From assembly GCA_903833215.1 (NCBI GenBank), contig CAILEM010000153.1, forward strand, positions 124,001-188,000: a DNA stretch of 64,000 bases, written 5' to 3'. The translations under genes were made by a program, and so were the position numbers. Under the pieces are notes generated by a model, which was given only the letters and a program-made list of their open reading frames with translations, ran no database searches and was not told where the DNA came from. The DNA is from an uncultured Armatimonadota bacterium (lineage in GTDB: Bacteria > Armatimonadota > Fimbriimonadia > Fimbriimonadales > Fimbriimonadaceae). This document shows positions 42,810-51,308 of the stretch, piece after piece. Position 1 is the first letter of the stretch. Each line of letters starts with the position of its first letter.

Positions 42810-43469
42810 TCACTTTTTTGTAAGCACGACGTGAACTTCACCAAGATCGATCTCCAGTCGAGGGCTGCCGCCCGACGCATCTCGGGATAAAAACATCTTG
42901 GTGGGAACATCGGAGAGGGGAACCGTGCGCCCGTTCTGTAGACTATTTGTCTCGGTCAGTTCTAAGTATTGACCACGCTTCTCCCATCGGCCATCTACAT
43001 CGAAGATATCTTTTTTGACCTCGAGTCTCTCCGTGAACGTTCCATCCTCGATGAAACTAATCCGAAATTCCAGATTTGGTGCCCCGGTCACACCGAGTGG
43101 ACTTCGCTTCGGTGATACTTCTGATGATAGCCACCAGTTAGGAGCTGACGACTGGTCTTTATCAACGCTCCAACTTCCTATAACTTCCTGCAAATTAGTT
43201 TCCTGCGAATTCGCACCATTCCCAGAGCGCTTCTGCTGGTCACCCGTAGTCGGTTCGCGAACTGCATTCGGTGGCGGCACTGCTGGCTGTGAGGTTTGTG
43301 CAGGGTTGGACGTTTCAATCGGCTCGGTTTTTGCCGCTACGATCGATTCAGAGTAGTTAGATGCGCAACCGCCAAGCAAAACTGATAGACCCAGCGGGTA
43401 GGAGATCAGTAACAAGAGCCGCTGTGAGGGTTTTCGTGCGGAGGAACACATCCCAAAGAATATACTCAA
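42810..43469 (-). CDS. Lipoprotein of unknown function
   Basis: 219 residues with a lipoprotein signal: hydrophobic LLLLISYPLGLSVLL followed by the lipobox GGC. After it lies a proline/threonine/glutamine-rich linker and a folded domain starting near LQEVIGSWSVDKDQ with strands such as LEFRISFIEDGTFTERLEV and RLEIDLGEVHVVLTKK, likely a small beta-barrel. No enzyme motif is seen. It is separated by 107 bases from the dynamin operon on the same strand; whether it belongs to it is unclear. Confidence 0.7.
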   Translation of the reverse strand: MSIFFGMCSSARKPSQRLLLLISYPLGLSVLLGGCASNYSESIVAAKTEPIETSNPAQTSQPAVPPPNAVREPTTGDQQKRSGNGANSQETNLQEVIGSWSVDKDQSSAPNWWLSSEVSPKRSPLGVTGAPNLEFRISFIEDGTFTERLEVKKDIFDVDGRWEKRGQYLELTETNSLQNGRTVPLSDVPTKMFLSRDASGGSPRLEIDLGEVHVVLTKK

Positions 43470-43686
43470 CGTGCTGTCCCATACAAGTTTTCATTTTGCA
43501 TTTATTTGGCGTAACCACAATAGAAATTCGGTCCGTTTGAACCTGCTGACAAAAACGCGACTTTAGACATGTACCACTACATTCGCAGAACCTTGCGCCA
43601 AATGCCTCGCAAATGCACAGATACGTGGTCCCCGCTAGCCTCCAGACTCTGGTTCGCGATTCTGGTCCGGCTACGCCCTCCCTCCA

Positions 43687-45882
43687 TTGCGAAACAGAGC
43701 CATAATCGTCCAGTCTCTAGTTGTGAACGGAATACCTAAGGAGGGGGCAGACCGGGCCGCGGGCGTGTTGTCCAGTGGCATCCTCCGTCTCCTGACCGTC
43801 GCGTTCCTCAGTTGCCTGTTGCCCGCCATGCCCATCGAATCGCCAATAGTGTCCCTCGTCGATGTCGACGTTCCCAGGATTCGTGAGGGAATCGCGTTTC
43901 GAGGTGCCTCCGTGCCGTTCGGCATGGCCATGTTCGGGCCGAATGGCGGCGACACCGCGAGCGGCTACAGCCTCACGACCCTACAAGGCGCGGAGGTCAG
44001 CGACCAAATGGTCGCCTACCTGCCGTTCCTGCCGACGACCCTTCCGGTGAGCGAGGCCCACGCGGCTGGCCCAGTGCGAAACCGAAACGTCGGTGGCGCG
44101 CCCGGCAGCTTCGCCGACACCTTGCCCGATGGGATCGAAGTGGAGTTGACCGCGTCGAAGCGCGTGGGGTTTGCCCGATTCACCTTCCCAGTCGGCGTTC
44201 CGCAGACCGTGCGTTACCAGGCGACCAGCGCCACCGCCACTGGGAGCCTCGTCACGGGGTCCCAAGACAAGGGAAGCGGCAGCAAGGTGTTCTTTGCCGC
44301 CGAGTTCGACCGCCCGTTCGACTCGCGGGCCCCCGGCGCGGTCGTCTTCGCAACCGGCGAGCGCCGACTGCTGATGAAGGTCGGCATCTCGTATGTTTCG
44401 ACGGCGAACGCTAAGCAGAACCTGCATCGGGAGATTCCTGGCTGGGATTTCGACAAGGTGCGCCGCCAAGCGCGCCGCGCCTGGAACGAAGTCCTGTCGC
44501 GGGTCGAGGTCCAGGGCGGCACCGTCAAGGATCGATCGCTGCTCGCGACGTGTCTCTACCGAGCCCACTTGCAGCCGAACCTGTTCAGCGACGTGAGCGG
44601 CGAGTACCTTGGCTTCGACCACCAGGTCCATCGCGCTGGCTTGACCCCTCAGTATGCGAGCTACTCGACGTGGGACACCTACCGCTCATGGGTACAGCTC
44701 ATCGCCGTGTTGCAGCCCAAACAGGCCAGCGACATGATGCAGACGCTCGTGCGATCCGCTGAGCAAGGTGGGGGCGCTATGCCGCGCTGGGCAGCCGCCA
44801 ACCGCGAGACCGGCATCATGGAAGAAGGCAGCGCGACGCCCCTCGTTGCCAGCGCGTTTGCATTCGGCGCGCGCGGCTTTGACACCGAAAGCGCGTTCAG
44901 GGCCATGCACCTCGTGGAAAGTCAGCCAGGCGCGCGTTGCCAGACGACGGAAGCGCACCCGTCGCTGGACCTTTTCCTGAAGCACGGTTTCATGCCGCAG
45001 GGCGAGGACTACAACCGCAAGCGGTCCGCGTCATTCACGCTCGAATACGGCATGGCGGCTTTCGCTCTGTCCTCGTTTGCTGTGAGCCTCGGCAAGACGA
45101 GTCAGGCAGCCCACTACCTTGAGCAGTCGCAGGCGTGGAAGCACCTGTTCAACTCCGCGAATGGCCACATCCAGGCCAGGAACGCCGACAGCAGTTGGTT
45201 TCCATCTGAATTTGACCCTGCCAAGGGGCATTTTATTGGCTTCACCGAGGGCAACAGCGCGCAATACACTTGGACGGTTCGCCACAACCTACGCGCAGTG
45301 ATCGAGAAAATGGGCGGGCGCGCCACAGCGATCTCCCGCCTCGACGAGTTCTTTCGCGAGCTGAACGCCGGACCCGCGAGCCCCCACTGTTGGATCGGCA
45401 ACGAGCCGAGCCTCACGATCCCGTGGGTCTATCACTGGTGCGGCGCGCCCGCCAAAACCCAACGTGTCGTCGACCGGATTCTGGATGAAGTGTGGCAGGC
45501 GGGCTCGATCCCGGGCGCGGACGACTTGGGCACGCTCTCCGCATGGTACGTCTGGGCGTCGGTCGGGCTCATGCCTGCCATCCCCGGCACGGAAATCCTG
45601 TTGCTCACAGCCCCACGGTTCGACCGAGTCATCATCCAACTCGCGGGCGGCAAGCGGCTCACCATCGAAACCGTGAACGGCGGACATCCCGACGCGCGAT
45701 TCATTCGCTCGGTCCTCCTTAACGGCCAAGCGCTGAGCGCGAACTGGCTGCGCTGGTCCGACCTCGCCGCTGGTGGAACACTTTCGTTGACGCTGTCGCC
45801 GACCCCAGACATGCTCTGGGGCGTACGCCCCGCCGACGAACCGCCGAGCTACGACTCTGCCCCCAACGCCGCCCGAACGTAG
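43687..45882 (+). CDS. GH92 alpha-mannosidase-like glycosidase
   Basis: 731 residues in the longest form from a TTG; the start is uncertain, since a good GGAGG lies at 43740 but no start codon follows at the right distance. A signal-like segment (ILRLLTVAFLSCLLPAMP) lies near the N-terminus. GH92 signatures: PFGMAMFGPNGGDTASGYS, YSTWDTYRSW, HCWIGNEPSLTIPWVYHW, and DDLGTLSAWYVWASVGLMPAIPGTEILLLTAP. The family hydrolyses alpha-mannosides by inversion with calcium. GC content is strikingly higher than its neighbours (about two thirds or more by eye), which suggests recent acquisition. It stands alone between unrelated genes. Confidence 0.85.
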   Translation: MRNRAIIVQSLVVNGIPKEGADRAAGVLSSGILRLLTVAFLSCLLPAMPIESPIVSLVDVDVPRIREGIAFRGASVPFGMAMFGPNGGDTASGYSLTTLQGAEVSDQMVAYLPFLPTTLPVSEAHAAGPVRNRNVGGAPGSFADTLPDGIEVELTASKRVGFARFTFPVGVPQTVRYQATSATATGSLVTGSQDKGSGSKVFFAAEFDRPFDSRAPGAVVFATGERRLLMKVGISYVSTANAKQNLHREIPGWDFDKVRRQARRAWNEVLSRVEVQGGTVKDRSLLATCLYRAHLQPNLFSDVSGEYLGFDHQVHRAGLTPQYASYSTWDTYRSWVQLIAVLQPKQASDMMQTLVRSAEQGGGAMPRWAAANRETGIMEEGSATPLVASAFAFGARGFDTESAFRAMHLVESQPGARCQTTEAHPSLDLFLKHGFMPQGEDYNRKRSASFTLEYGMAAFALSSFAVSLGKTSQAAHYLEQSQAWKHLFNSANGHIQARNADSSWFPSEFDPAKGHFIGFTEGNSAQYTWTVRHNLRAVIEKMGGRATAISRLDEFFRELNAGPASPHCWIGNEPSLTIPWVYHWCGAPAKTQRVVDRILDEVWQAGSIPGADDLGTLSAWYVWASVGLMPAIPGTEILLLTAPRFDRVIIQLAGGKRLTIETVNGGHPDARFIRSVLLNGQALSANWLRWSDLAAGGTLSLTLSPTPDMLWGVRPADEPPSYDSAPNAART

Positions 45883-46086
45883 CGGTACCGCCTGGGGTCT
45901 CGTCACTATCGAATACCGACGAGTCGTGCCACGCGTTTGCGTAAGCAGCCACGGTTGAAAAACGTAGTCCCGGCGTCAAGTAAACCGCGCCATGGGAAAC
46001 GCTGGAACGCCTTTGAAGTATCGGTGCAAAACTAAAGAGCGAGAATCTGAAGCGATCGGGTCCTGAACCACCGACGAACTATCCAA

Positions 46087-47049
46087 ATGCTAATTCAGTT
46101 TATGATGCTTGCCTTCCCCATGACTGATGAGCCAATTGTTGTGTTACAGAAGCCTTGGCGGATCAGCGATCAGTCTCGGCTGGGAAGACCCTTTGCGAAG
46201 GATCCATGTGCGATCACCTTCAAGGGTCGCACTCTGCTCTACTACTCGCTTCCTGGGAATCAAGGGCATGGCTGGGGCATAGGCATTGTGGGAAGCAAAG
46301 ACTTCATTCACTGGAAGAAGTTAGGACAACTCGAAGCCGAGCAACCAGCAGAGGGCAAGGGGATCGCTGCCCCATTCGCTTTAGTTAGGGACGGGGTGGT
46401 GCATCTCTTCTACCAAAGCTATGAGGGTGGCCCGAAGGACTCGATATGTCATGCAATTTCACAGGATGGGATTCATTTCCAACGTGATCCTACAAATCCA
46501 ATCTTCCGCCCCAAGGCTCCTTGGAGCGTAGGAAGAGCCATTGATGTCGAAGTAGCACATTTTCGGGATCGCTGGTTCCTATACTACGCAACCCGCGACC
46601 CTTCCTACAAAACGCAATTTCTCGGAGTCGCGGTATCCGAAAACGGCTTTTCTGCAGGCAGCTGGCGTGAAGCGTCTGCAGAAGGTCCAATACTGAAACC
46701 GGAATTACCTTGGGAACGAGAATGCATTGAGGCCCCAACCCTTCTAGAACTCGATAGGCGCCTGTTTATGTTCTATGCCGGTGCATATAACAATTCGCCC
46801 CAGGTCATCGGATGCGCTGTCAGCGACGACGGACTGCATTGGCAGCGAATAGCGCAGGAACCATTACTTGCAAATGGCCCAGTCGGATCGTGGAATTCCT
46901 CAGAGTCGGGACATCCTGGAGTCTATCGTTCTCCCGATGGCCAGAATTACCTCTTCTTTCAAGGAAATAATGATCAAGGCAAGACTTGGTGGATTTCACG
47001 CAAGCGAATTGAGATTTCATCCAAAGGTTTGCCAATTCTCGTGGACTAG
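46087..47049 (+). CDS. Five-bladed beta-propeller glycosidase-like protein (GH43/GH32/GH130-like)
   Basis: 320 residues. Repeated blade patterns with 'SxDGIHFxR' and 'SDDGLHWQR' motifs, an early acidic residue in KDPCAITFKGRTLLYY, a second in DVEVAHFRDRWFLYYA and a third in ERECIEAPTLLELDRRLFMFYAG are typical of GH43/GH32/GH130-type propellers that cleave or phosphorolyse small glycosides. There is a weak N-terminal signal-like stretch (MLIQFMMLAFP). The substrate is not deducible. It precedes a Gfo/Idh/MocA gene on the same strand by 123 bases, a common pairing in sugar catabolism. Confidence 0.78.
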   Translation: MLIQFMMLAFPMTDEPIVVLQKPWRISDQSRLGRPFAKDPCAITFKGRTLLYYSLPGNQGHGWGIGIVGSKDFIHWKKLGQLEAEQPAEGKGIAAPFALVRDGVVHLFYQSYEGGPKDSICHAISQDGIHFQRDPTNPIFRPKAPWSVGRAIDVEVAHFRDRWFLYYATRDPSYKTQFLGVAVSENGFSAGSWREASAEGPILKPELPWERECIEAPTLLELDRRLFMFYAGAYNNSPQVIGCAVSDDGLHWQRIAQEPLLANGPVGSWNSSESGHPGVYRSPDGQNYLFFQGNNDQGKTWWISRKRIEISSKGLPILVD

Positions 47050-47172
47050 CTCAAACATCCACCTTCTTCAGAAAGCGTCTTAAAGTGCATCCGCTCGTGG
47101 CGAACGATAGTAGTTCCGATTGACGACCTACGGCAAAGCTGAGACTGGCAAGGCAGATAAACTCCCGGCGGC

Positions 47173-48258
47173 ATGAAAGGTTCTCTTCACATTGCGGTAG
47201 TAGGGCTCGGGTTTGGAAGTGCGTTTGTTCCCATCTATAAGGATCACCCACTTGTGGGCAGGGTCACTCTGTGCGACAGCGATGCCGAGGCGCTCCGCCT
47301 AAATAACCAGAAATTCGGACTTGATGGAGGCTACTCTTCACTCGCAGAGGTGCTGAAAGACGATTCGATCGATGCGGTCCATTTGCTCACGCCCCTGCCC
47401 CTTCATGCAGATCAAACACTCCAAATCCTTGCGGCCGGGAAGCACTGTGCGTGCGCGGTGACGATGGGGCTCAGCTTGGAAGAAGTCGAAAACGTCCATC
47501 GCGCTGTTCGCGAGAGTGGCTTGCGGTACATGATGATGGAAACCGGCGCGTTCTCAAAGGAGTATTTTTTCGCGCGTGATATGCGTGATGCTGGCCAATT
47601 CGGGACCATCAACTTCGCCCGAGGCGACTACTATCAGGACCTAGAGGCGCCCTATCCAACTTATTGGAGAAGTGTTCCTCCGATGAAATACGCCACCCAT
47701 TGCCTTGGGCCTATCCTGTCTCTCCTCGAGACACGCGCCACGTCAGTCTCATGCGTAGGAGTTGGCAAGATGAGGCAAGACCTTATGGAAACCCCCGACA
47801 ATCCCTTTCCCATGCAGGTTGCCCATTTTCGGGTCGCCAACTCAGATGCAATCGTTCAGATCAATCGAGCTTGGTATCAGGCCGCTCACACCTATGTCGA
47901 GTCGTTCAGCATCATCGGAGAGCACCGGTCCTTCGAGTGGAACCAGTTAGAACATGAGGACCCCGTGGTCCACACCTTGGCCCCGGTTCAGAATGAGATT
48001 CGCTGGCGGGAAGTCATTGCTCAACGCGTTCCCACCCCGTCACGACCTGATTTGCTTCCATCAGCATTGGCGGCCTACGCGGATGGAGGGCACGGTGGAT
48101 CTCACCCCCATCTCGTGCACGAGTTCGTCCTGTCGATCGTCGAGCAGCGCCCATCGGCTATCAACGAGTCCGTTGCCGCCAACTGGACCGCCGCCGGGAT
48201 CTGTGCCCACGAATCATCTCTGCTCGGCGGAGAGTGGGTTACCATCCCCCAGTACTGA
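47173..48258 (+). CDS. Gfo/Idh/MocA-family NAD(P)-dependent oxidoreductase
   Basis: 361 residues. N-terminal Rossmann fold with IAVVGLGFGSAFVP and VHLLTPLPLHADQTLQILAAGKHCACAV, then the Gfo/Idh/MocA C-terminal fold. The substrate-side residues include MKYATHCLGPILSLLE. Such enzymes oxidise or isomerise sugars or sugar derivatives. The C-terminus ENSVAANWTAAG-like, ending GGEWVTIPQY, has a decayed second copy at 55021-55104, so a paralogue was once present 7 kb downstream. Confidence 0.88.
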   Translation: MKGSLHIAVVGLGFGSAFVPIYKDHPLVGRVTLCDSDAEALRLNNQKFGLDGGYSSLAEVLKDDSIDAVHLLTPLPLHADQTLQILAAGKHCACAVTMGLSLEEVENVHRAVRESGLRYMMMETGAFSKEYFFARDMRDAGQFGTINFARGDYYQDLEAPYPTYWRSVPPMKYATHCLGPILSLLETRATSVSCVGVGKMRQDLMETPDNPFPMQVAHFRVANSDAIVQINRAWYQAAHTYVESFSIIGEHRSFEWNQLEHEDPVVHTLAPVQNEIRWREVIAQRVPTPSRPDLLPSALAAYADGGHGGSHPHLVHEFVLSIVEQRPSAINESVAANWTAAGICAHESSLLGGEWVTIPQY

Positions 48259-48261
48259 CCC

Positions 48262-48381
48262 TTAATCTGGTTCCGTCACCATTTCCGATTGAATTTCAGC
48301 GTTGGCCTCGTCAGCCCACACGTAGCTCGTATCGCTATCCGTGAAACCGGTGGTCTCGACGAAGAGGTAGGTCCCCCTCAT
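48262..48381 (-). CDS. Small open frame or gene remnant downstream of the oxidoreductase gene
   Basis: A 39-codon frame from ATG at 48381, preceded by AGGATAAAAGG, encodes MRGTYLFVETTGFTDS, then a tyrosine/tryptophan/acid-rich tail ending in EPD. The composition looks protein-like and it is convergent with the oxidoreductase gene. It may be a true small gene or the end of a lost one; no family is recognised. Confidence 0.35.
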   Translation of the reverse strand: MRGTYLFVETTGFTDSDTSYVWADEANAEIQSEMVTEPD

Positions 48382-48485
48382 CCTTTTATCCTACTAAGCA
48401 GGACACCTTCTTGAGTTCGATATATTGCGAAATGGCAAAGCTCAACCAGGTTACAGGCGTTCGACTAGAATGATGTTGACACTTC

Positions 48486-51278
48486 ATGATCTATTGCCTA
48501 CTTGCCATCTTGTCATCCTCACAACTTCCAGAGGCACGACCAACTGCCGTTTTACAGTCGGGGCACTTTCGGGTGGAGTTCAGTGACCGAGGAATCCGCA
48601 GGATCGGTGGACTAGCTGGAATCGGGCTAGATGTGTTTGAATCACCCGTCGAAATCGTGGCCGACGGATCTTCGCTAAAAGCAGAAGGAAAAGTGACGGT
48701 AATTCATGCGACGAAGGAAAAAGTCCAGTTTGAGTACGACCTGGCTGAGGCACGGCTCGAAGTTGAGTATGAGGTCAAGCCGTCATGGCAGTTTGTGTCC
48801 AAGCGCGTACGCGTCTATTTCCACAGGCAGGGTCATCACTTTGTGGACACTGTGGATCAATTCAATCCTGGTTGGACTTACCCGGGAGTGATACGGAGTG
48901 CGGGCGGAGCGTCGAGCTACGTGTTTGAACCGATGGACCAAAGCTGGGCTTATTTTGGGCTTCAGCAAAACCCGTTCACTCGACAAGTGGAGCCTCGTAC
49001 GATGCACCTGATCTACCAGCCAAAAATCGATTGGGATAGCGCTGATGGACCGTTCGAAACAGATCGTGCCTGTTTCGGTCGAACCAACTCCACAGGAGAA
49101 GGGGTTATCCACGCTCCCACCATAGCCGAGTGGAAATATGTCCCGAACCTCAACAACGCGCTGCAAGCTAGCCCATCGTATGACATTGCGGAATACGATG
49201 CCATCGAAAAGTGTGTCGGAGCCTTCGTCGACCCTGCCCCGAAGCGCACTCTAAAGGTCCACATCAGCTGGTGTGAAAACGATTACCAAATCGACTTAGC
49301 CAATCCGGATGGGCCACCCCAGTACCACCGCATCCTGCAAAGAGCAAAGGACCTGGGATGCGACACCCTGCTTTTCACGCCCCAGAACTCTAAGTTGGCC
49401 AAACGCGAGGAGAGCACGGATGCCTGGGCTTGGGAAAGCCTGCTTTGGCTCGGCTACGGCATCAAGATCCGAGAGGGCAAATGGTCGATTGAGAAATCTC
49501 CAATTGACCCTAGCGTGCAAGAGTTCCTCAATGAAGCGAAGCACAAGCACATAAATCTCCTCGCTTACGTGTACCCAACCCTTGCCTGGCCAAAGGATCC
49601 CGCATGGACAGAGTGGGCAAAGAAGGCAAACCTACCGCTGGGCGGGTATGTCGGTGTCGATACTGGCTCACGCAGTTTTCAGAACTGGTTTGTCGACACG
49701 TTGATTCAGTTCATCAATCGAACCGGCATTGCGGGAGTCTCGTTTGACCACTGGTGGATTGCCTATGACAAGGCGAGCAGTCCCTACTCTCAGTGGTATG
49801 GCTGCCGACGAATTCTACAGGAGCTTCGACGCCGAAAACCCGATATCGTCATTGATGGCCGCCAACAGTATCAGAGCTTCGGAGTTTGGACTTGGATGGG
49901 CGGCAGTTACCCGCATCCGACGGGAACCGACGAACAACCAGGCAGCTTTCGACCGTTTGCAGATCTTCATATGGATAGGGTCGCGGCCGATCATCAGCGC
50001 TATGTGTCGTATCGATACACGGTTCGTGAATTTACGCCGCCCTCCCTCAATCCTGGGTTCATCTCTCACCAGACTCAGCGTAATGGCCCGAATGGCTTCA
50101 CAACGAACAACTTTCGCCTGAAGGACTGGGATGTGCAAGGTTGGAAATACTCCTTGCTTTCTACCATTGCGACGGCTCCCTACAACCTTGTGGTCAACAT
50201 GATCCCGGCGAGGAACAGCGAGGAGTTTCGGGCTCTTTCAAAAAATGATCAGGCTGATTTCCGTAAATGGATGGCCTGGCCCGACCAACACCGACCCTAC
50301 ATCGCCAAGACTCGCCCCATCCTTGGGCCACCGATGGTGGGCAAGGTTGACGGCACATCGATGATCGATGGAAGCCATGGCTACCTCTTCTTATTCAATC
50401 CGAACTACCGTGGTTTGCCGGCGGAGATGAACCTTAACCGGTCAATCGGCCTAACGGCAGGGTTGAAGTACACGATTCGTCAGATCTATCCAACGCCGAT
50501 GACCCTCGGTTCTGCGACTGGTTCAACTTGGAGCTATGGCCAGAAATTTAAGACCATCGTTACGGGAACGAGTGCGGTGGTGCTTGAGATCGGTCCCGCG
50601 CCGGAGTTTCACGGCCCAATCGTTTTGGACACGCCGGGTGAAGCAAGCCTGGAAAATGGGTTACTCAGCATTTCCGGAATCAGGGGACCTGCTGGCACTC
50701 ATCAAGCCATTCGAGTCTCGCTTCCAGTTGCATCACAGATCTCGAAGGCCGAGGTGGATGGAAAGAGGTTCGATTTTTCCTTCACAGAGGGAATCGCCAC
50801 TGTCTACGTGAGCTTCCCCGGTGAACCTAGTCGTCTGCACGATCCGGTCATTCCTTTCGATGGGTCATGGGAGTCTGAACCGGCAACCGGGAGCTTTCGT
50901 CTTCCGCAGTGGCTTCCAGCGGCGCTTAATGCCCGCAAGGCCAAATGGCCCGTGACCTACTCCGAAGACGACTTGCTTGCGCCCTGGCTTGGACAAGATC
51001 GGATACAGCTATTTGTGGCGATCGCTGATCCTAACGACAAAATGACTGTGACAATGAGCATCGACGGAAAAGTTGTGCCGTTAAAGAAGGCTTACAACGC
51101 CATTTATCCGAATGAGGCAAACACCTTCCTAGGTTGGTACCTGGATATCGCAGATTTACCAACTGGACAATCTCATCAGGTCGAAGTCCATCTTCCGAAA
51201 GGATTGGCACCGGGACAGTTTCAAGGTGTTTACCTTGATGGAGTCGATCCATCGTGGGGGCTCGTTCCAGCGGGCTAG
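48486..51278 (+). CDS. Large secreted putative glycoside hydrolase (TIM-barrel, clan D-like)
   Basis: 930 residues. A short N-terminal signal-like stretch (MIYCLLAILSSSQ), then a beta-sandwich domain (~30-250) and a central (beta/alpha)8-like domain. The central domain contains GCDTLLFTPQNSK, GVSFDHWWIAYD (with an aspartate at a strand end), DIVIDGRQQYQSFG and WKYSLLSTIATAPYNLVVNMIP. A C-terminal beta-rich domain follows. The overall layout, beta-sandwich, barrel, beta-domain, resembles GH36/GH31-type alpha-glycosidases, but the family is not certain. It lies after the Gfo/Idh/MocA gene on the same strand. Confidence 0.65.
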   Translation: MIYCLLAILSSSQLPEARPTAVLQSGHFRVEFSDRGIRRIGGLAGIGLDVFESPVEIVADGSSLKAEGKVTVIHATKEKVQFEYDLAEARLEVEYEVKPSWQFVSKRVRVYFHRQGHHFVDTVDQFNPGWTYPGVIRSAGGASSYVFEPMDQSWAYFGLQQNPFTRQVEPRTMHLIYQPKIDWDSADGPFETDRACFGRTNSTGEGVIHAPTIAEWKYVPNLNNALQASPSYDIAEYDAIEKCVGAFVDPAPKRTLKVHISWCENDYQIDLANPDGPPQYHRILQRAKDLGCDTLLFTPQNSKLAKREESTDAWAWESLLWLGYGIKIREGKWSIEKSPIDPSVQEFLNEAKHKHINLLAYVYPTLAWPKDPAWTEWAKKANLPLGGYVGVDTGSRSFQNWFVDTLIQFINRTGIAGVSFDHWWIAYDKASSPYSQWYGCRRILQELRRRKPDIVIDGRQQYQSFGVWTWMGGSYPHPTGTDEQPGSFRPFADLHMDRVAADHQRYVSYRYTVREFTPPSLNPGFISHQTQRNGPNGFTTNNFRLKDWDVQGWKYSLLSTIATAPYNLVVNMIPARNSEEFRALSKNDQADFRKWMAWPDQHRPYIAKTRPILGPPMVGKVDGTSMIDGSHGYLFLFNPNYRGLPAEMNLNRSIGLTAGLKYTIRQIYPTPMTLGSATGSTWSYGQKFKTIVTGTSAVVLEIGPAPEFHGPIVLDTPGEASLENGLLSISGIRGPAGTHQAIRVSLPVASQISKAEVDGKRFDFSFTEGIATVYVSFPGEPSRLHDPVIPFDGSWESEPATGSFRLPQWLPAALNARKAKWPVTYSEDDLLAPWLGQDRIQLFVAIADPNDKMTVTMSIDGKVVPLKKAYNAIYPNEANTFLGWYLDIADLPTGQSHQVEVHLPKGLAPGQFQGVYLDGVDPSWGLVPAG

Positions 51279-51308
51279 GTCTTGGCGTTCTGTTCCTCGT
51301 ATCGGTTA

